Positions 1-9,398 are shown, numbered from the stretch's first letter. The stretch: 64,000 nt of DNA from Nocardia brasiliensis NBRC 14402 (GCF_000308475.2 NZ_BAFT02000062.1:124001-188000), one strand, 5' to 3'. A program made the numbers and translations. Notes: a model not told the origin generated them from the sequence alone.

Positions 1-651
1 AGCGCGGCCGGACGCACGGGCGCGACACTGGTCGGCGCGACCCCCGAGGTGCTGATCGAGCGCCGCGGCCGGACCGTCACCTTGCATCCGCTGGCGGGCA
101 CCGTGCCCCGCCTGGCCGATCCGGACGCCGACGCCGCTCGGGCGCGCGAGCTGCTGGCCAGCGGCAAGAACCGGGACGAGCACGCGTTCGTCATCGACTG
201 GATCCGGGACCAGCTGGGGCCGGTCTGCGCCGAGTTGTCCATTCCCGACGGGCCGGAACTGGTGAGCACCCACGAGGTCTGGCACCTCGCCACGCCCATC
301 ACCGGCACGCTGCGCGATCCCGCGACCACCGCGCTCGAGCTGGCCCTGCTGCTGCATCCGACGCCCGCCCTCTGCGGCACCCCGACCGACCTGGCGCTGG
401 CGACCATCGCCGACCTCGAAGAGGACCGTGGTTTCTACGGCGGCGCGGTCGGTTGGTGCGACGCGCACGGCGACGGTTCCTGGGTGGTGGCGATCCGCTG
501 CGCGGAGCTGTCCGCGGACGGCCGCACGGTGCACGCCTACGCGGGCGGCGGCATCGTCGCCGCCTCGGATCCCAAGGCCGAACTCGACGAGACCACCGCC
601 AAACTCCGCACGCTGCTCGGCAGCCTGCACTGCGCGATCCCCGCCCACTGA
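1..651 (+). CDS. entC: isochorismate synthase, 3' part (5' end outside window)
   Basis: Reading frame 1 is open from the first base and ends in TGA at 649-651, so only the C-terminal ~216 residues are present. Visible features are GATPEVLI near the left edge, NRDEHAFVI, and a closing segment YAGGGIVAASDPKAE. These are typical of the chorismate-binding domain of isochorismate synthases (EntC/DhbC/MenF, e.g. Rv3215). Family role: chorismate to isochorismate in the cytosol, for menaquinone or catecholate siderophore synthesis. Anthranilate or aminodeoxychorismate synthase is the alternative, but the AGGGIV...SDP ending fits isochorismate synthase best. Confidence 0.85.
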   Translation, partial: SAAGRTGATLVGATPEVLIERRGRTVTLHPLAGTVPRLADPDADAARARELLASGKNRDEHAFVIDWIRDQLGPVCAELSIPDGPELVSTHEVWHLATPITGTLRDPATTALELALLLHPTPALCGTPTDLALATIADLEEDRGFYGGAVGWCDAHGDGSWVVAIRCAELSADGRTVHAYAGGGIVAASDPKAELDETTAKLRTLLGSLHCAIPAH

Positions 652-785
652 CCATGGACCGGAGCCGTACCCGGCGATATCCATCGACTATCACCGGGGA
701 ATCGGCGGGCTGAACGCACCGAATCGGCGAGCGGGCTGCTAGGTTGACCGGGAATGTGCCTGCATCGATGTATTGGAGTGCCGCA

Positions 786-956
786 ATGAAGTTTGCTGTT
801 CCTGGTGTTGCGAGTGCTGTCGGCGGCGCCGTGCTCGGTGTGATCGCGGTGCTCCTCGTGACCGTTGCGGTGCAGCAGAACACGCGTCCGGACATCGACC
901 GCAGCGGCGACAAGGACTCGTCGCTGCTGAACAACGTCGAGTACGGCAGTCGCTGA
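786..956 (+). CDS. DUF2613 small membrane/secreted protein
   Basis: A 56-residue protein starting MKFAVPGVASAVGG. It has one hydrophobic segment (about residues 5-27) followed by a polar tail ending NNVEYGSR. The ATG at 786 follows a GGAG at 775-778 with good spacing; upstream in-frame starts lack this. Size, sequence and position just before aftD match Rv0236A of M. tuberculosis (recalled). Function is unknown. Its stop codon overlaps the apparent start of aftD (CTGA at 953-956), which suggests translational coupling and possibly a role with AftD at the membrane. Confidence 0.85.
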   Translation: MKFAVPGVASAVGGAVLGVIAVLLVTVAVQQNTRPDIDRSGDKDSSLLNNVEYGSR

Positions 957-3900
957 CCTCGGCCCTAACCGCCGACTCGCTCGCACCGGCCGCGGCGTCG
1001 CGGCGGCACAGTACTGCGCCGCTGGGTAGACGCTGGCTCGCCGGAACCGTTCTCGCCGCGTTTCTGCTGACCTTTCTGCAGGCTCCCGGGCGCACGGTCG
1101 CGGACACCAAATACGACCTGGCGCAGAACCCGCTGGGTTTCCTCGAACGTGCCAGCCATCTGTGGAGCAGTCAGGCTCCGATGGGTCAGGTGCAGAACCA
1201 GGCCTACGGGTATTTCTTCCCGCACGGCGCCTTCTTCTCGGCCGGGCATGTGCTCGGCGTACCCGCTTGGGCGACCCAGCGGATCTGGTGGGCGCTGCTG
1301 CTGCTCGCCGGATTCTGGGGCATCGTCCGGCTGTGCGAGACCCTCGGCATCGGCACCCGCGGCTCCCGGATCGTCGCGGCGATCGCCTTCGCGCTCTCGC
1401 CGCGCGTGCTCACGACGCTGGGCTCGATCTCGTCCGAAACCCTGCCGATGATGCTGGCCCCGTGGGTCCTGCTCGCGCCGGCCGCCCTCGGGCTCCGCGG
1501 TCGCGTCGGCCGGCGCGGCGGGGCCGCCTCGCCCGCGGGCAGCGCGCTCGCGCTGGCGCTGATGGGGTCGGTCAACGCGGTCGCGACGGTCGCCGCGTTC
1601 CTGCCCGCGCTGCTCTGGTGGGGTTCCTACCGGCCGAATCGCGAATGGTGGCGGTTCACCCGGGCCTGGGTGCCGCTGCTGGTGCTCGCCACGTTCTGGT
1701 GGGCGGTGCCGTTGCTCCTGCTGGGCAAGGTGAGCCCGCCGTTCCTGGACTACATCGAATCCTCCGGCGTGACAACGCAATGGGCCTCGCTCGCCGAGGT
1801 CTTGCGCGGCACGGACAGCTGGACGCCGTTCGTCTCACCGGAACGCATCGCGGGCGCGGTATTGGTGACCCAGCCCGCCGCGGTACTCGCCACCGGACTG
1901 CTCGCCGCGGCGGGCATGGCCGGGCTGGCGCTGCGGTCCATGCCGTACCGAGGGCGGCTCGCGCTCATCCTCTGCGTCGGCCTGGTCGGCATCTGTGCGG
2001 GATACGTCGGCGAGCTGGGCGGTCCGTTCGCCGAATCGGTGCGGCTGTTCCTGGACTCCGGCGGCGCACCGCTGCGCAACGTGCACAAACTCGAGCCGCT
2101 GATCCGAATTCCCTTGGTACTCGGCCTCGCCCAGCTGCTGGCCCGGGTGCCGCTACCGGCCTCGGTGCCGATGCCGGTGTGGCGCAGCGCGTTCGCCCAT
2201 CCCGAGCGGGACCGGGTGGTCGCCGTCGCCGCCCTGGTGCTGACCGCGCTCACCCTAGCCACGTCGCTGGCCTGGACCGGCCGGCTGGCACCACGCGGCG
2301 CCTACGACCGGGTGCCCGCGTACTGGGAGCAGACCGCGCAGTGGTTGCACGACCACGCCGCCGACACCCGCGCCCTGGTGGTGCCCGGTGCACCGTTCGG
2401 CAGCCAGGTCTGGGGGCTGACCCGGGACGAACCGTTGCAGGCCTTGGCGAGCACGCCGTGGGCGGTCCGGGACTCGGTGCCGCTGAACCCGCCGGGCACG
2501 ATCCGCGCGATGGATTCGGTGCAGCGACTGATCGCCGACGGCAGGCCGTCCTCCGGCCTGGCCCCCACCCTGGCCGGGCAGGGCATCGGAATCCTGGTGC
2601 TGCGCAACGACCTCGACGCCGAGACCGCGCGCTCGACCCGGCCGATGCTGGCGCACCGGGCGATCGAGGGTTCGCCGGGCCTGACCAAGGTCGCCGAATT
2701 CGGCGCGCCGATCGAATCTGCCGTCATCGCCGAAGATCTGGTCGCCGACGGCGATCTGCGGCCTGCCTACCCCGCCGTCGAGATCTATCGGGTGGGCGCT
2801 CCGGCACCGGGCGCACCTGCCGAGGTGCGCAGCGGAACCGGTGCGCCGCAATCGTTCCCGGGGGCGTACACGGTGCCGCTCGGCACGATGCCGGTCGTCC
2901 GAGGCGGGCCCGAGGTGCTCGAACGGCTGCGCCGCGACCCAGGCACGGCCAATACCCCCGCCTTGCTCGCCGCCGATGCGGTGCGCGCGGGGCTGCCGAT
3001 CGGACCGCTGACCGTCACCGACACCCCCATGGATCGCGAAGCCGACTTCGGCCGGGTGGACAACCACAATTCGGCGCTGCGCGCGCCCGGCGACGCCCGC
3101 CGCACGCACAATCTGGTGCCCGACTACCCGGTCGACGGCGCGGAACCGGTGCGCGGAGAATGGTCGGGGGCAACTGTCACGGCGTCGAGCTCCGCCGCCG
3201 ACGCCACACAACTCGGCGGTGCCGCGCCGGGCAGCTCGACCGCGGCCGCCGTCGACGGCGATCCGGCGACCGCCTGGATCAGCAACGGCACCGAACACGC
3301 ACTGGGACAGTGGCTCCGGCTCGAGCTGGACCAGCCGGTCAAGGCCGGACAGCTCACCTTCAGCACCAGCGCGGCCGCCATCGGCGACCCGGTGAAGTGG
3401 GTGGAGGTACGCACGGCGAACGGCACCGTGACGACCAGGATTCCCGAACCCGGGACGCCGGTGTCGGTTTCGTTGCCCGCGGGCAAGACCAACTGGGTCA
3501 CCATCACCGCCGTCCGCACCGAAACCGGCAAGCGCGGTGGGCAGTTCGGTATCAGCGAGCTGACGCTGGACGACTACTCCGTGCGCGACCAACCGGTCCG
3601 CGTCGATATCCGGCACCGGACCGTGCTGCCGCCGACGCAGCCCGGCGCCCAGGTGCGCGGCTGGGATCTCGGGCAGGAATTCCCTGGTCGCAGTGGCTGT
3701 TTCGATTCGCCGAATCGGGTGCGCTGCAGCAAGGGACTGGCCCTCGCGCCGGAGGAACCCGGTACCTTCCAGCGGACCCTCTCGGTGCCGGAACCGATGT
3801 CGGTGACACCCGAACTGACCGTCCGCACTCGGCAGGGCCCTGCGCTGGAGGCACTGCTCACCGACCCCGGCCGGCCGGTCGCCCGCGGCCAGGCCGACGT

Positions 3901-5344
3901 CGGGGACCTGCGCGGAGCCGCGTTCGCGGCGACGGACGGCGATCCGCGGACCAGCTGGACCGCGCCGGAGGACTCGGTGCGCGCGCTGACCGGTCCGAAA
4001 CCCACACTGACACTCGAACTTCCCGAGCCGGCGCTGGTGACGGGCCTCGACCTCACGCCGCCGCTGGGTGGACTCCCGGCCACGCCCACCGCGGTGGTGG
4101 TGAACCTGGGCGACGGACCGCAGGTGCGGGAACTGGAGCCGGGCGATCCGGGCACCCCGCGCCGGATCTCGCTGCACCCCACCGTGACCGACCGCATCGA
4201 ACTCAGCCTGCAGTCCTGGCGGCCGGTGCTCGACCAGACCGCGCTCGGCTTCGTGCTCTCGCAACCGCCCGGACTGGCCGAGGTCGAGGTGCTCGGCCCC
4301 GGCTACCCGGCCCCCGCGCCGCTGGATCGAGAGATCACCGTCCCCTGCGCGCTCGGACCGACGATCACCGTCGACGGACAGATCCGGCATACGTCGGTCA
4401 CCGCCACCGCGGACGAGTTGCGCTCCGGTGCACCGGTCGCCGCGCGCGTGTGCGCGGACGACGCTGCGCCGCAGACCGATTCCGACGCGCTCGGGCTCGC
4501 ATCGGGCCGGGCAGAGGTCACCGTCGGCCCGACCGACCTGTTCTTCGTCGACCGGCTTCGCCTGGACCGCACCGATTTCACGGCCGCGACCCCGGCGGAC
4601 CAGGGTACCCGCGTGCTGGTGCTGCCGTTGAGCACGAACGTCGGCTGGCAGGCGAAAACGGCCGACGGGCGTGCGCTGGAACCCGTGGTCGTCGACGGCT
4701 GGCAGCAGGCCTGGCTGGTCCCGGCCGACGCCCGCGGACCCGTCACGGTGTCGTTCCCGATCGATCGCTGGTATCGCCTCGGGATCTTCGGCGGGCTCCT
4801 GCTCTTGTTCCCGCTGTTCTTCCTCGCGCTTCCCCGCCGTACGCGTACTTCGAAAAAGGCTGCCGCCGAGGGGGGTATCGCGCCCGAAAACGCTGCCTCA
4901 CCGGACTCCGAAGTGCCGGACACCACGCCCAACACAGGCGCGGCAACGAAAACCGGCGCCGACGAACCCCACATCCCGCGCGACATAGCCGCAACACCGA
5001 AAGCCCCTGCCGACGAGCCGGATTCCGCGCCGCGCACGTGGGGCACCCGCTGGCTCGGGGCGCTCGGGCTCGCCGCTGCCGCGACGGTGATCGCCGGTCC
5101 GGTCGGAACCTTGCTCACCGCAGGCACACTCGCGGCCATCCGGTTCCGGCCCCGGTATGCGGCACGCGCGCTGGTCGTCGTCGCGGGCGTCGGCACCGTG
5201 TTGTCGGCGGCGGTGCTGTCCACCGGGCCGTGGCGCTCGGGCGACGGCTATCTCGGCGGCTCGCTCTGGGCACAGTTGCCCGCGCTGCTCGCCGTGGTCG
5301 CCGTGGGAGTCGCGGCGCTGCCGCCCGCGCGCCGGAAGAACTGA
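953..5344 (+). CDS. aftD: alpha-(1->3)-arabinofuranosyltransferase AftD
   Basis: A protein of about 1463 residues, similar in size to mycobacterial AftD. The family adds arabinofuranose from decaprenyl-phosphoryl-arabinose during arabinogalactan/lipoarabinomannan assembly, on the outer face of the plasma membrane. The N-terminal GT-C part has repeated membrane spans and the conserved DTKYDL motif in the first outer loop (near residue 47). Two jelly-roll/F5-8C-like carbohydrate-binding segments follow, with DGDPATAW and DGDPRTSW. The C-terminus has membrane spans either side of an acidic linker. No ATG, GTG or TTG lies in frame between the 5' part of the DUF2613 gene and codon ATG 1181, which is past the catalytic loop. 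The start given is the CTG overlapping the upstream stop and is uncertain. Confidence 0.9.
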   Translation: MTSALTADSLAPAAASRRHSTAPLGRRWLAGTVLAAFLLTFLQAPGRTVADTKYDLAQNPLGFLERASHLWSSQAPMGQVQNQAYGYFFPHGAFFSAGHVLGVPAWATQRIWWALLLLAGFWGIVRLCETLGIGTRGSRIVAAIAFALSPRVLTTLGSISSETLPMMLAPWVLLAPAALGLRGRVGRRGGAASPAGSALALALMGSVNAVATVAAFLPALLWWGSYRPNREWWRFTRAWVPLLVLATFWWAVPLLLLGKVSPPFLDYIESSGVTTQWASLAEVLRGTDSWTPFVSPERIAGAVLVTQPAAVLATGLLAAAGMAGLALRSMPYRGRLALILCVGLVGICAGYVGELGGPFAESVRLFLDSGGAPLRNVHKLEPLIRIPLVLGLAQLLARVPLPASVPMPVWRSAFAHPERDRVVAVAALVLTALTLATSLAWTGRLAPRGAYDRVPAYWEQTAQWLHDHAADTRALVVPGAPFGSQVWGLTRDEPLQALASTPWAVRDSVPLNPPGTIRAMDSVQRLIADGRPSSGLAPTLAGQGIGILVLRNDLDAETARSTRPMLAHRAIEGSPGLTKVAEFGAPIESAVIAEDLVADGDLRPAYPAVEIYRVGAPAPGAPAEVRSGTGAPQSFPGAYTVPLGTMPVVRGGPEVLERLRRDPGTANTPALLAADAVRAGLPIGPLTVTDTPMDREADFGRVDNHNSALRAPGDARRTHNLVPDYPVDGAEPVRGEWSGATVTASSSAADATQLGGAAPGSSTAAAVDGDPATAWISNGTEHALGQWLRLELDQPVKAGQLTFSTSAAAIGDPVKWVEVRTANGTVTTRIPEPGTPVSVSLPAGKTNWVTITAVRTETGKRGGQFGISELTLDDYSVRDQPVRVDIRHRTVLPPTQPGAQVRGWDLGQEFPGRSGCFDSPNRVRCSKGLALAPEEPGTFQRTLSVPEPMSVTPELTVRTRQGPALEALLTDPGRPVARGQADVGDLRGAAFAATDGDPRTSWTAPEDSVRALTGPKPTLTLELPEPALVTGLDLTPPLGGLPATPTAVVVNLGDGPQVRELEPGDPGTPRRISLHPTVTDRIELSLQSWRPVLDQTALGFVLSQPPGLAEVEVLGPGYPAPAPLDREITVPCALGPTITVDGQIRHTSVTATADELRSGAPVAARVCADDAAPQTDSDALGLASGRAEVTVGPTDLFFVDRLRLDRTDFTAATPADQGTRVLVLPLSTNVGWQAKTADGRALEPVVVDGWQQAWLVPADARGPVTVSFPIDRWYRLGIFGGLLLLFPLFFLALPRRTRTSKKAAAEGGIAPENAASPDSEVPDTTPNTGAATKTGADEPHIPRDIAATPKAPADEPDSAPRTWGTRWLGALGLAAAATVIAGPVGTLLTAGTLAAIRFRPRYAARALVVVAGVGTVLSAAVLSTGPWRSGDGYLGGSLWAQLPALLAVVAVGVAALPPARRKN

Positions 5345-5389
5345 CCGGCCGGGTATCGATTCAGGCTGCGGCGCAACGGACCTCGTTGC

Positions 5390-5395
5390 TAATGT
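5390..5395 (+). promoter_or_regulatory. -10 box of leaderless DinB-like gene
   Basis: TAATGT lies 8 nt before GTG 5404 and no Shine-Dalgarno sequence is present. This favours a leaderless transcript starting at the GTG. The ATG at 5392 falls inside the -10 box. Confidence 0.5.
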
Positions 5396-5403
5396 GGCCC
5401 GGC

Positions 5404-5904
5404 GTGGACACCTGTGCAGAATGTGGTTTCGTGTACGACCTGACCCGCGCGACCGACGTGGCGTCACTGGCCACCGAGCACGCCGTCGAATACGCCGACC
5501 TGCTCCTCACCGATTCGCCGAAACTACGGCAGCGCCCGGCGCCCGAGGTGTGGTCGCCGCTCGAATACGCCTGCCACATGCGCGATGTGCTGTTCGTGCA
5601 ACGTGAACGCGCGCTCGCCGCCCGCCGCTGGGACACCCCGGAGGCGACGCCGATGGGCCGCGACGAACGTGTCGAGCACGACGGCTACGCGGATCAGCGT
5701 CCGTCGGATGTCGGCAGGCAGCTTCGCGACGCCGCGCAGCTGTTCGCCAATGTGCTGGACCGGTTGAAGGGCGAGGACTGGGAGCGCACCCTGATCTACA
5801 GCTTCCCGGAGCGCCAGGAACGTTCGGTGCGCTGGCTCGCGCTGCACACCCTGCACGAATTGCGCCATCACCTGCGCGACATGCACCTCCAGCTGGACAG
5901 CTGA
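5404..5904 (+). CDS. DinB-family protein
   Basis: A 166-residue protein starting VDTCAECGFVYD. The N-terminal CxxC-type segment precedes a DinB/YfiT-like four-helix bundle. Histidines that could form the metal triad are in YACHMRDV (about residue 62) and in the C-terminal LHTLHELRHHLRDM. The DinB superfamily includes metal-dependent thiol transferases (mycothiol or bacillithiol dependent) and damage-induced proteins of unknown role. The actual substrate cannot be told here. It follows aftD by 59 bp but appears to have its own leaderless promoter. Confidence 0.75.
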   Translation: MDTCAECGFVYDLTRATDVASLATEHAVEYADLLLTDSPKLRQRPAPEVWSPLEYACHMRDVLFVQRERALAARRWDTPEATPMGRDERVEHDGYADQRPSDVGRQLRDAAQLFANVLDRLKGEDWERTLIYSFPERQERSVRWLALHTLHELRHHLRDMHLQLDS

Positions 5905-5929
5905 CGCGCGGCTGGACGGCTGCCGCGCG
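5905..5929. terminator. hairpin between convergent genes
   Basis: Arms CGCGCGGC (5905-5912) and GCCGCGCG (5922-5929) pair perfectly around a 9-nt loop. The hairpin lies between the DinB-like gene and the convergent acyltransferase gene. There is no U-tract, so termination is inferred from position. Confidence 0.4.
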
Positions 5930-5941
5930 AGGCGATCCGGC

Positions 5942-7150
5942 TCACGGGGCGGCGAGGCGGTCCTCTTCCTCGACTTCGCGCGGCGGCTTCGGCCGGTCCC
6001 AGCGCCGCATCCACTGCCGCACCGGCTCCTCGATCAACGCATAGCTGGCCGCGGCCACGGGCAGGGTCAGCGCGATGGTGAGCACGAGGACGTAGCCGAA
6101 ATCGCCGGCGAACGGCAGGATCCCGAACACCGGGAAGACCACCGAGAGCACCGCGAGATGCCAGATGAAGATGCCGTAGGACCAGCGCCCGACGGTCGCG
6201 GCCAGCCGGGACTCCAGCCACCGGTGCGACCGGCCCGGCGCACCGAGGACCAGCGGGGCGAGCAGGGTGAAGCCGATGATCGCGCCGAGACCCATCTTCG
6301 CGGCGTACTGCCACGGCTGCGCGTGCGTCAGTCCGGCGGGGCCCGCGACATCGGTCGCCGAGACACCGAACGCGACCGCCGCGAGCGCCCACATCAGCGG
6401 CTGGTTCCCCACCAAACGCCAACCCTTCGATAGCCGATCGCTATGAAGTGACAGTTCGGCCAGCACCATTCCCATCGCGAACCAGGGCAGATATGCGGGC
6501 AGCCAATTATCGGAATGGATGGCGTCGGGGGTCGGCACCGGAATGAAGTTCCAGCCCAGGCACACCGCCGCGAATACGAGCAGCACCGGAACCCGGTAGC
6601 GGGCGGCGTTCCCGCGCAACCACACCAGGGCGAACGCGAGCAACGGCAGCACCAGATAGAAGGCCACCTCCACCGAGAGACTCCACATCTGAGTCAGCCC
6701 GTCGGTCAGCGTCAACGGCACGAATACCTGCAGCAGCGCCAGATTCGACACCCACACGCGCAGGCCCGCGGTCCCGGCCGCACCGGGCAGCAGCACCAGC
6801 ACCGCGATGACCACCGCCCAGTACGCGGGCAGAATGCGCGCGGCACGATGCCGGAGGTAGTAGCCGACCGACGGGGCCGGTCCCAGCCCGCGCGCCGCCG
6901 TCGCGTGCGGACGCCACAGCAGGAAACCGGAGAGCGCGAAGAACACCGCGACCGCCATGTCGAACCGTCCCCACACCCGTCCGAGCACGGGGGTATTGGC
7001 CGCACCGGTTTGAAAAGCCACGTGCGTCAACAACACTCCGAGCGCGGCCAGTCCGCGCATACCTTCCAGTGCGGGCAGAAATGCGCGCGCGGGGACAGAT
7101 TCGGCGGCCGCGGGAACGGTCGCGTCGGCGGTGGGCAGCGTTGCGGTCAT
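5942..7150 (-). CDS. acyltransferase family 3 membrane protein (Rv0228 type)
   Basis: A 402-residue integral membrane protein with about ten hydrophobic spans, typical of the acyltransferase-3/OafA-YrhL family. The family signatures are LEGMRGLAALGVLLTH (residues ~28-43), FFALSGFLLWRP and the later QMWSLSVEVAFY. Such enzymes transfer acyl groups (acetyl, succinyl or longer) to extracytoplasmic sugars. The location beside aftD and the PorA/DUF3068 gene matches Rv0228, so a cell-envelope glycan or lipid substrate is likely but not shown. It is divergent from the PorA-family gene, with a 206-bp shared promoter region. Confidence 0.88.
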   Translation of the reverse strand: MTATLPTADATVPAAAESVPARAFLPALEGMRGLAALGVLLTHVAFQTGAANTPVLGRVWGRFDMAVAVFFALSGFLLWRPHATAARGLGPAPSVGYYLRHRAARILPAYWAVVIAVLVLLPGAAGTAGLRVWVSNLALLQVFVPLTLTDGLTQMWSLSVEVAFYLVLPLLAFALVWLRGNAARYRVPVLLVFAAVCLGWNFIPVPTPDAIHSDNWLPAYLPWFAMGMVLAELSLHSDRLSKGWRLVGNQPLMWALAAVAFGVSATDVAGPAGLTHAQPWQYAAKMGLGAIIGFTLLAPLVLGAPGRSHRWLESRLAATVGRWSYGIFIWHLAVLSVVFPVFGILPFAGDFGYVLVLTIALTLPVAAASYALIEEPVRQWMRRWDRPKPPREVEEEDRLAAP

Positions 7151-7356
7151 CGGGCTCCAGTCTGCCTTGCCGATTTTCAGGTGATAACTCTACGTTTCAC
7201 ATTTCGCGCTAAACTCGGTCGATTTCTCGGCCGTTTCCGGCCTCGACGCCGCATGGTACGACATCGGACTGTTAGTGTCGGGGCTCACGAGTGCCACGGG
7301 GGTTGAGCCCGGGGCATTCGCCGGAACGACCCTGTTCTACGACGAGGAGAGTTTGC

Positions 7357-8502
7357 ATGGCACTGAGTGCCGGAACCAGAAGGACGGTGGCCTGCCTGCT
7401 CGTGGGTCTCGGCGCGTTGCTGATCGTCGCCGCGCTGATGATCCCGACATACACCGTCGGCAAACTGGCGAAGACTCCTCTCGATCTCGAGATCACCACG
7501 ATCGCGACCAACCAACCCGGTGAAGAGAGTCTCGTGCTGGACTCCAAGTCGCTCACCGGCGACGGCGTCGCGAAGATCGACAAGGACGTCAACCTGGTCT
7601 CGCAGCGCTTCCTCACCGTCGAAGAGCCCTCCGATGCCTCCGAGATGACGGTGCAGGCGGGTTCGACGTTGCGGCGCACCGACAAGCAGGGCGACACCGG
7701 CCTGCTGACCGCGACCATCGACCGCGTCACCATCGACCGCAAGACCGGCGAGCCGGTCGACAAGGAGCCGAACGGCTCGATCGCGGTCACGGTGAACAAG
7801 GAAATGCAGTCGGTCGCCGACCCGGTGCAGCACACCGGCCTGCAGTACCGCTTCCCGATCGGTACCGAGAAGAAGACCTACCCGTACTTCGATCTCAACG
7901 TGCGCAAGACCTACGACATCAACTTCGTCGAGGAAACCGAGATCAACAGCCTGAAGGTCTACCACTTCCAGCAGACCATCCCGGCGACCAACCTCTACGA
8001 CGTGGTGCCCGCGCCGACCAACAAGCTGACCTTCCCGGCCGCCAAATGGGGCGTCGAGGGCGAGGGTGACGTCACCATGGCCCGCTGGTACAGCAACACC
8101 CGCGACGTGTGGGTCGAGCCGCAGACCGGCACCGTGATCAAGGGCGGCGAGCAGCTGCACCTGTTCTACGCGCGTTCCGGTGACAAGCCCGAGGTCAGCG
8201 CGCTGAAGTCGCATATCGTCTTCAACGAGAACACCATCGAGTCGCAGATCGCGGTGGCCAAGGAGAACATCGACAAGCTGTCGCTGTACGGCCGGATCAT
8301 GCCGATCATCCTCGGTGTGCTCGGCGTGATCGCGTTGATCGTGGGCGTGATCCTCGGCGTGCGCGGCGGCTCCGCGGCCGCCCCGGCAGGTAGCGGCGGG
8401 CCGTTGAACCGGCGCTCCGGTGGTTCGGCCGCGGCCGGTGGGACGCGGCCCGTGGACAACGATCCGCCGACCGAACAGATCAAGATCACGAAACAACCGT
8501 GA
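7357..8502 (+). CDS. PorA-family (DUF3068) envelope protein, Rv0227c type
   Basis: A 381-residue protein. An N-terminal hydrophobic segment (about residues 10-32, ending LMIPTYTVG) anchors a large extracytoplasmic beta-rich domain. A second membrane span (GRIMPIILGVLGVIALIVGV) lies near the C-terminus, followed by a short cytoplasmic tail. This architecture is that of PorA/DUF3068 proteins such as Rv0227c. ATG 7357 is preceded by GAGGAGA at 7344-7350. Despite the Pfam name the protein looks bitopic rather than a pore. A role in mycolate or glycolipid envelope assembly is inferred from its neighbours only. Confidence 0.85.
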   Translation: MALSAGTRRTVACLLVGLGALLIVAALMIPTYTVGKLAKTPLDLEITTIATNQPGEESLVLDSKSLTGDGVAKIDKDVNLVSQRFLTVEEPSDASEMTVQAGSTLRRTDKQGDTGLLTATIDRVTIDRKTGEPVDKEPNGSIAVTVNKEMQSVADPVQHTGLQYRFPIGTEKKTYPYFDLNVRKTYDINFVEETEINSLKVYHFQQTIPATNLYDVVPAPTNKLTFPAAKWGVEGEGDVTMARWYSNTRDVWVEPQTGTVIKGGEQLHLFYARSGDKPEVSALKSHIVFNENTIESQIAVAKENIDKLSLYGRIMPIILGVLGVIALIVGVILGVRGGSAAAPAGSGGPLNRRSGGSAAAGGTRPVDNDPPTEQIKITKQP

Positions 8503-8518
8503 TGTAGCACCATGATTC

Positions 8519-8543
8519 GGCCCCCGGTCCTCGACCGGGGGCC
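8519..8543 (+). terminator. rho-independent terminator of the PorA-family gene
   Basis: An 11-bp perfect stem, GGCCCCCGGTC (8519-8529) with GACCGGGGGCC (8533-8543), a 3-nt loop, then GTTTCTTTG. It starts 17 nt after the stop codon. Confidence 0.85.
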
Positions 8544-8645
8544 GTTTCTTTGCCGGCTGCCGAGCTGAATTCGGCGATCGGCTCGGCATGCGGTGTGCCG
8601 CGAGTCCGGAGCGGAGCCCGCGGCACAGCCGGTCCGGTGCATCGG

Positions 8646-9050
8646 TCAGGCGGCGTCGAGGGCCGCGCCGATCTTGCGGGCCATTGCCGCGACGGCCGGG
8701 GCGGGCGTGCCCTTGCCGGACTGGGCCGCGTCGACAGCGACCAGGACGGTGTCGCGGAAGTTGACCGCCTCGGCCGGGTACTGCTCGCCGAGCAGGTGCA
8801 TGGCCGCGGTCAGGGCGGGCAGCACCTGGTCGGCGAGTTCGGCGACGGACTTGCCGGGCAGGTGGATGTCCCGGGACTTGGCCGCGAGCACATGCCCGAC
8901 CAGGCCGGTCGCCGACGTCAAGGCGGTGGAGCCCTGCGCGATGCCCTTGTGCGACGCGCCGGCGGCCGCGATCAGCGAAACCGCGCCGTACGCGGCGGTG
9001 CGCAGGGTGGCCTTGTCCTGGTCGGTCAGGGTGCTGGTGATGATGCTCAT
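8646..9050 (-). CDS. hypothetical alanine-rich protein
   Basis: A 134-residue protein starting MSIITSTLTDQDKATLRTAA. ATG 9050 is preceded on the minus strand by a clear GAGGAG. The sequence is Ala-rich and predicted mostly helical, with a weakly hydrophobic stretch (YGAVSLIAAAGA), no cysteine and no recognised catalytic motif. I do not recognise the family. With the flippase gene to its right, it is an addition relative to the remembered mycobacterial order, where the DUF3068 and Rv0226c-type genes are adjacent. Confidence 0.75.
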   Translation of the reverse strand: MSIITSTLTDQDKATLRTAAYGAVSLIAAAGASHKGIAQGSTALTSATGLVGHVLAAKSRDIHLPGKSVAELADQVLPALTAAMHLLGEQYPAEAVNFRDTVLVAVDAAQSGKGTPAPAVAAMARKIGAALDAA

Positions 9051-9258
9051 GGTGGGTACTCCTCGAAATCGTTTGTGGCAGTGGCCGGAACCCCGTTGGC
9101 GCCGGCCGCTTTGTTCGATGGATGTACTTTCGCCGGGTCGCCTGACACCGCCCTGACAGCCAACTGACACTCCCGCTGACACCGAGTGGGCGCAGGCCGG
9201 GGTCTTCCCCAGCCCGTGAACGCGACGGTCGCGACGCGGTCCCTGGCGCGAGGTCGCG

Positions 9259-9349
9259 CACCGCACGCCACGCGCACACCTCACCGCCACCCGCGCACTT
9301 CACGCCACCCCACGCCACCCGCGCGCACCTCACACCACCGCGCGCACCT
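9259..9349. repeat. short degenerate tandem repeats, C/A-rich
   Basis: Part of a gene-free stretch (9051-9448). It contains an exact tandem CACGCCACCC at 9301-9310 and 9311-9320, an 11-bp CGCGCGCACCT at 9320-9330 and 9339-9349, and several weaker copies of CGCGCAC(C/T)T and CACGCCAC. No reading frame here looks real. Confidence 0.6.
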
Positions 9350-9352
9350 GAT

Positions 9353-9398
9353 GTCATCCCGCGCGCGTGTCAGCTGACCGACATGCGCGCGGGATGAC
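9353..9398 (-). terminator. 19-bp hairpin downstream of the flippase gene
   Basis: Arms 9353-9371 and 9380-9398 are complementary over 19 bp, with one G-T wobble, around the 8-nt loop AGCTGACC. It sits 50 bp beyond the stop of the leftward flippase gene. There is no U-tract, but the stem is very strong, so a factor-independent or bidirectional stop signal is likely. Confidence 0.6.

Noticed and set aside
2255..4390. 711-codon open frame on the minus strand
   Set aside because: It is the antisense shadow of aftD; high GC removes stop codons. Its product is Arg/Gly-rich with no recognisable motif.
7285..9357. 690-codon open frame on the minus strand
   Set aside because: It runs antisense through the PorA-family gene and its terminator, and out of frame through the hypothetical gene at 8646. 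Its composition is non-protein-like.
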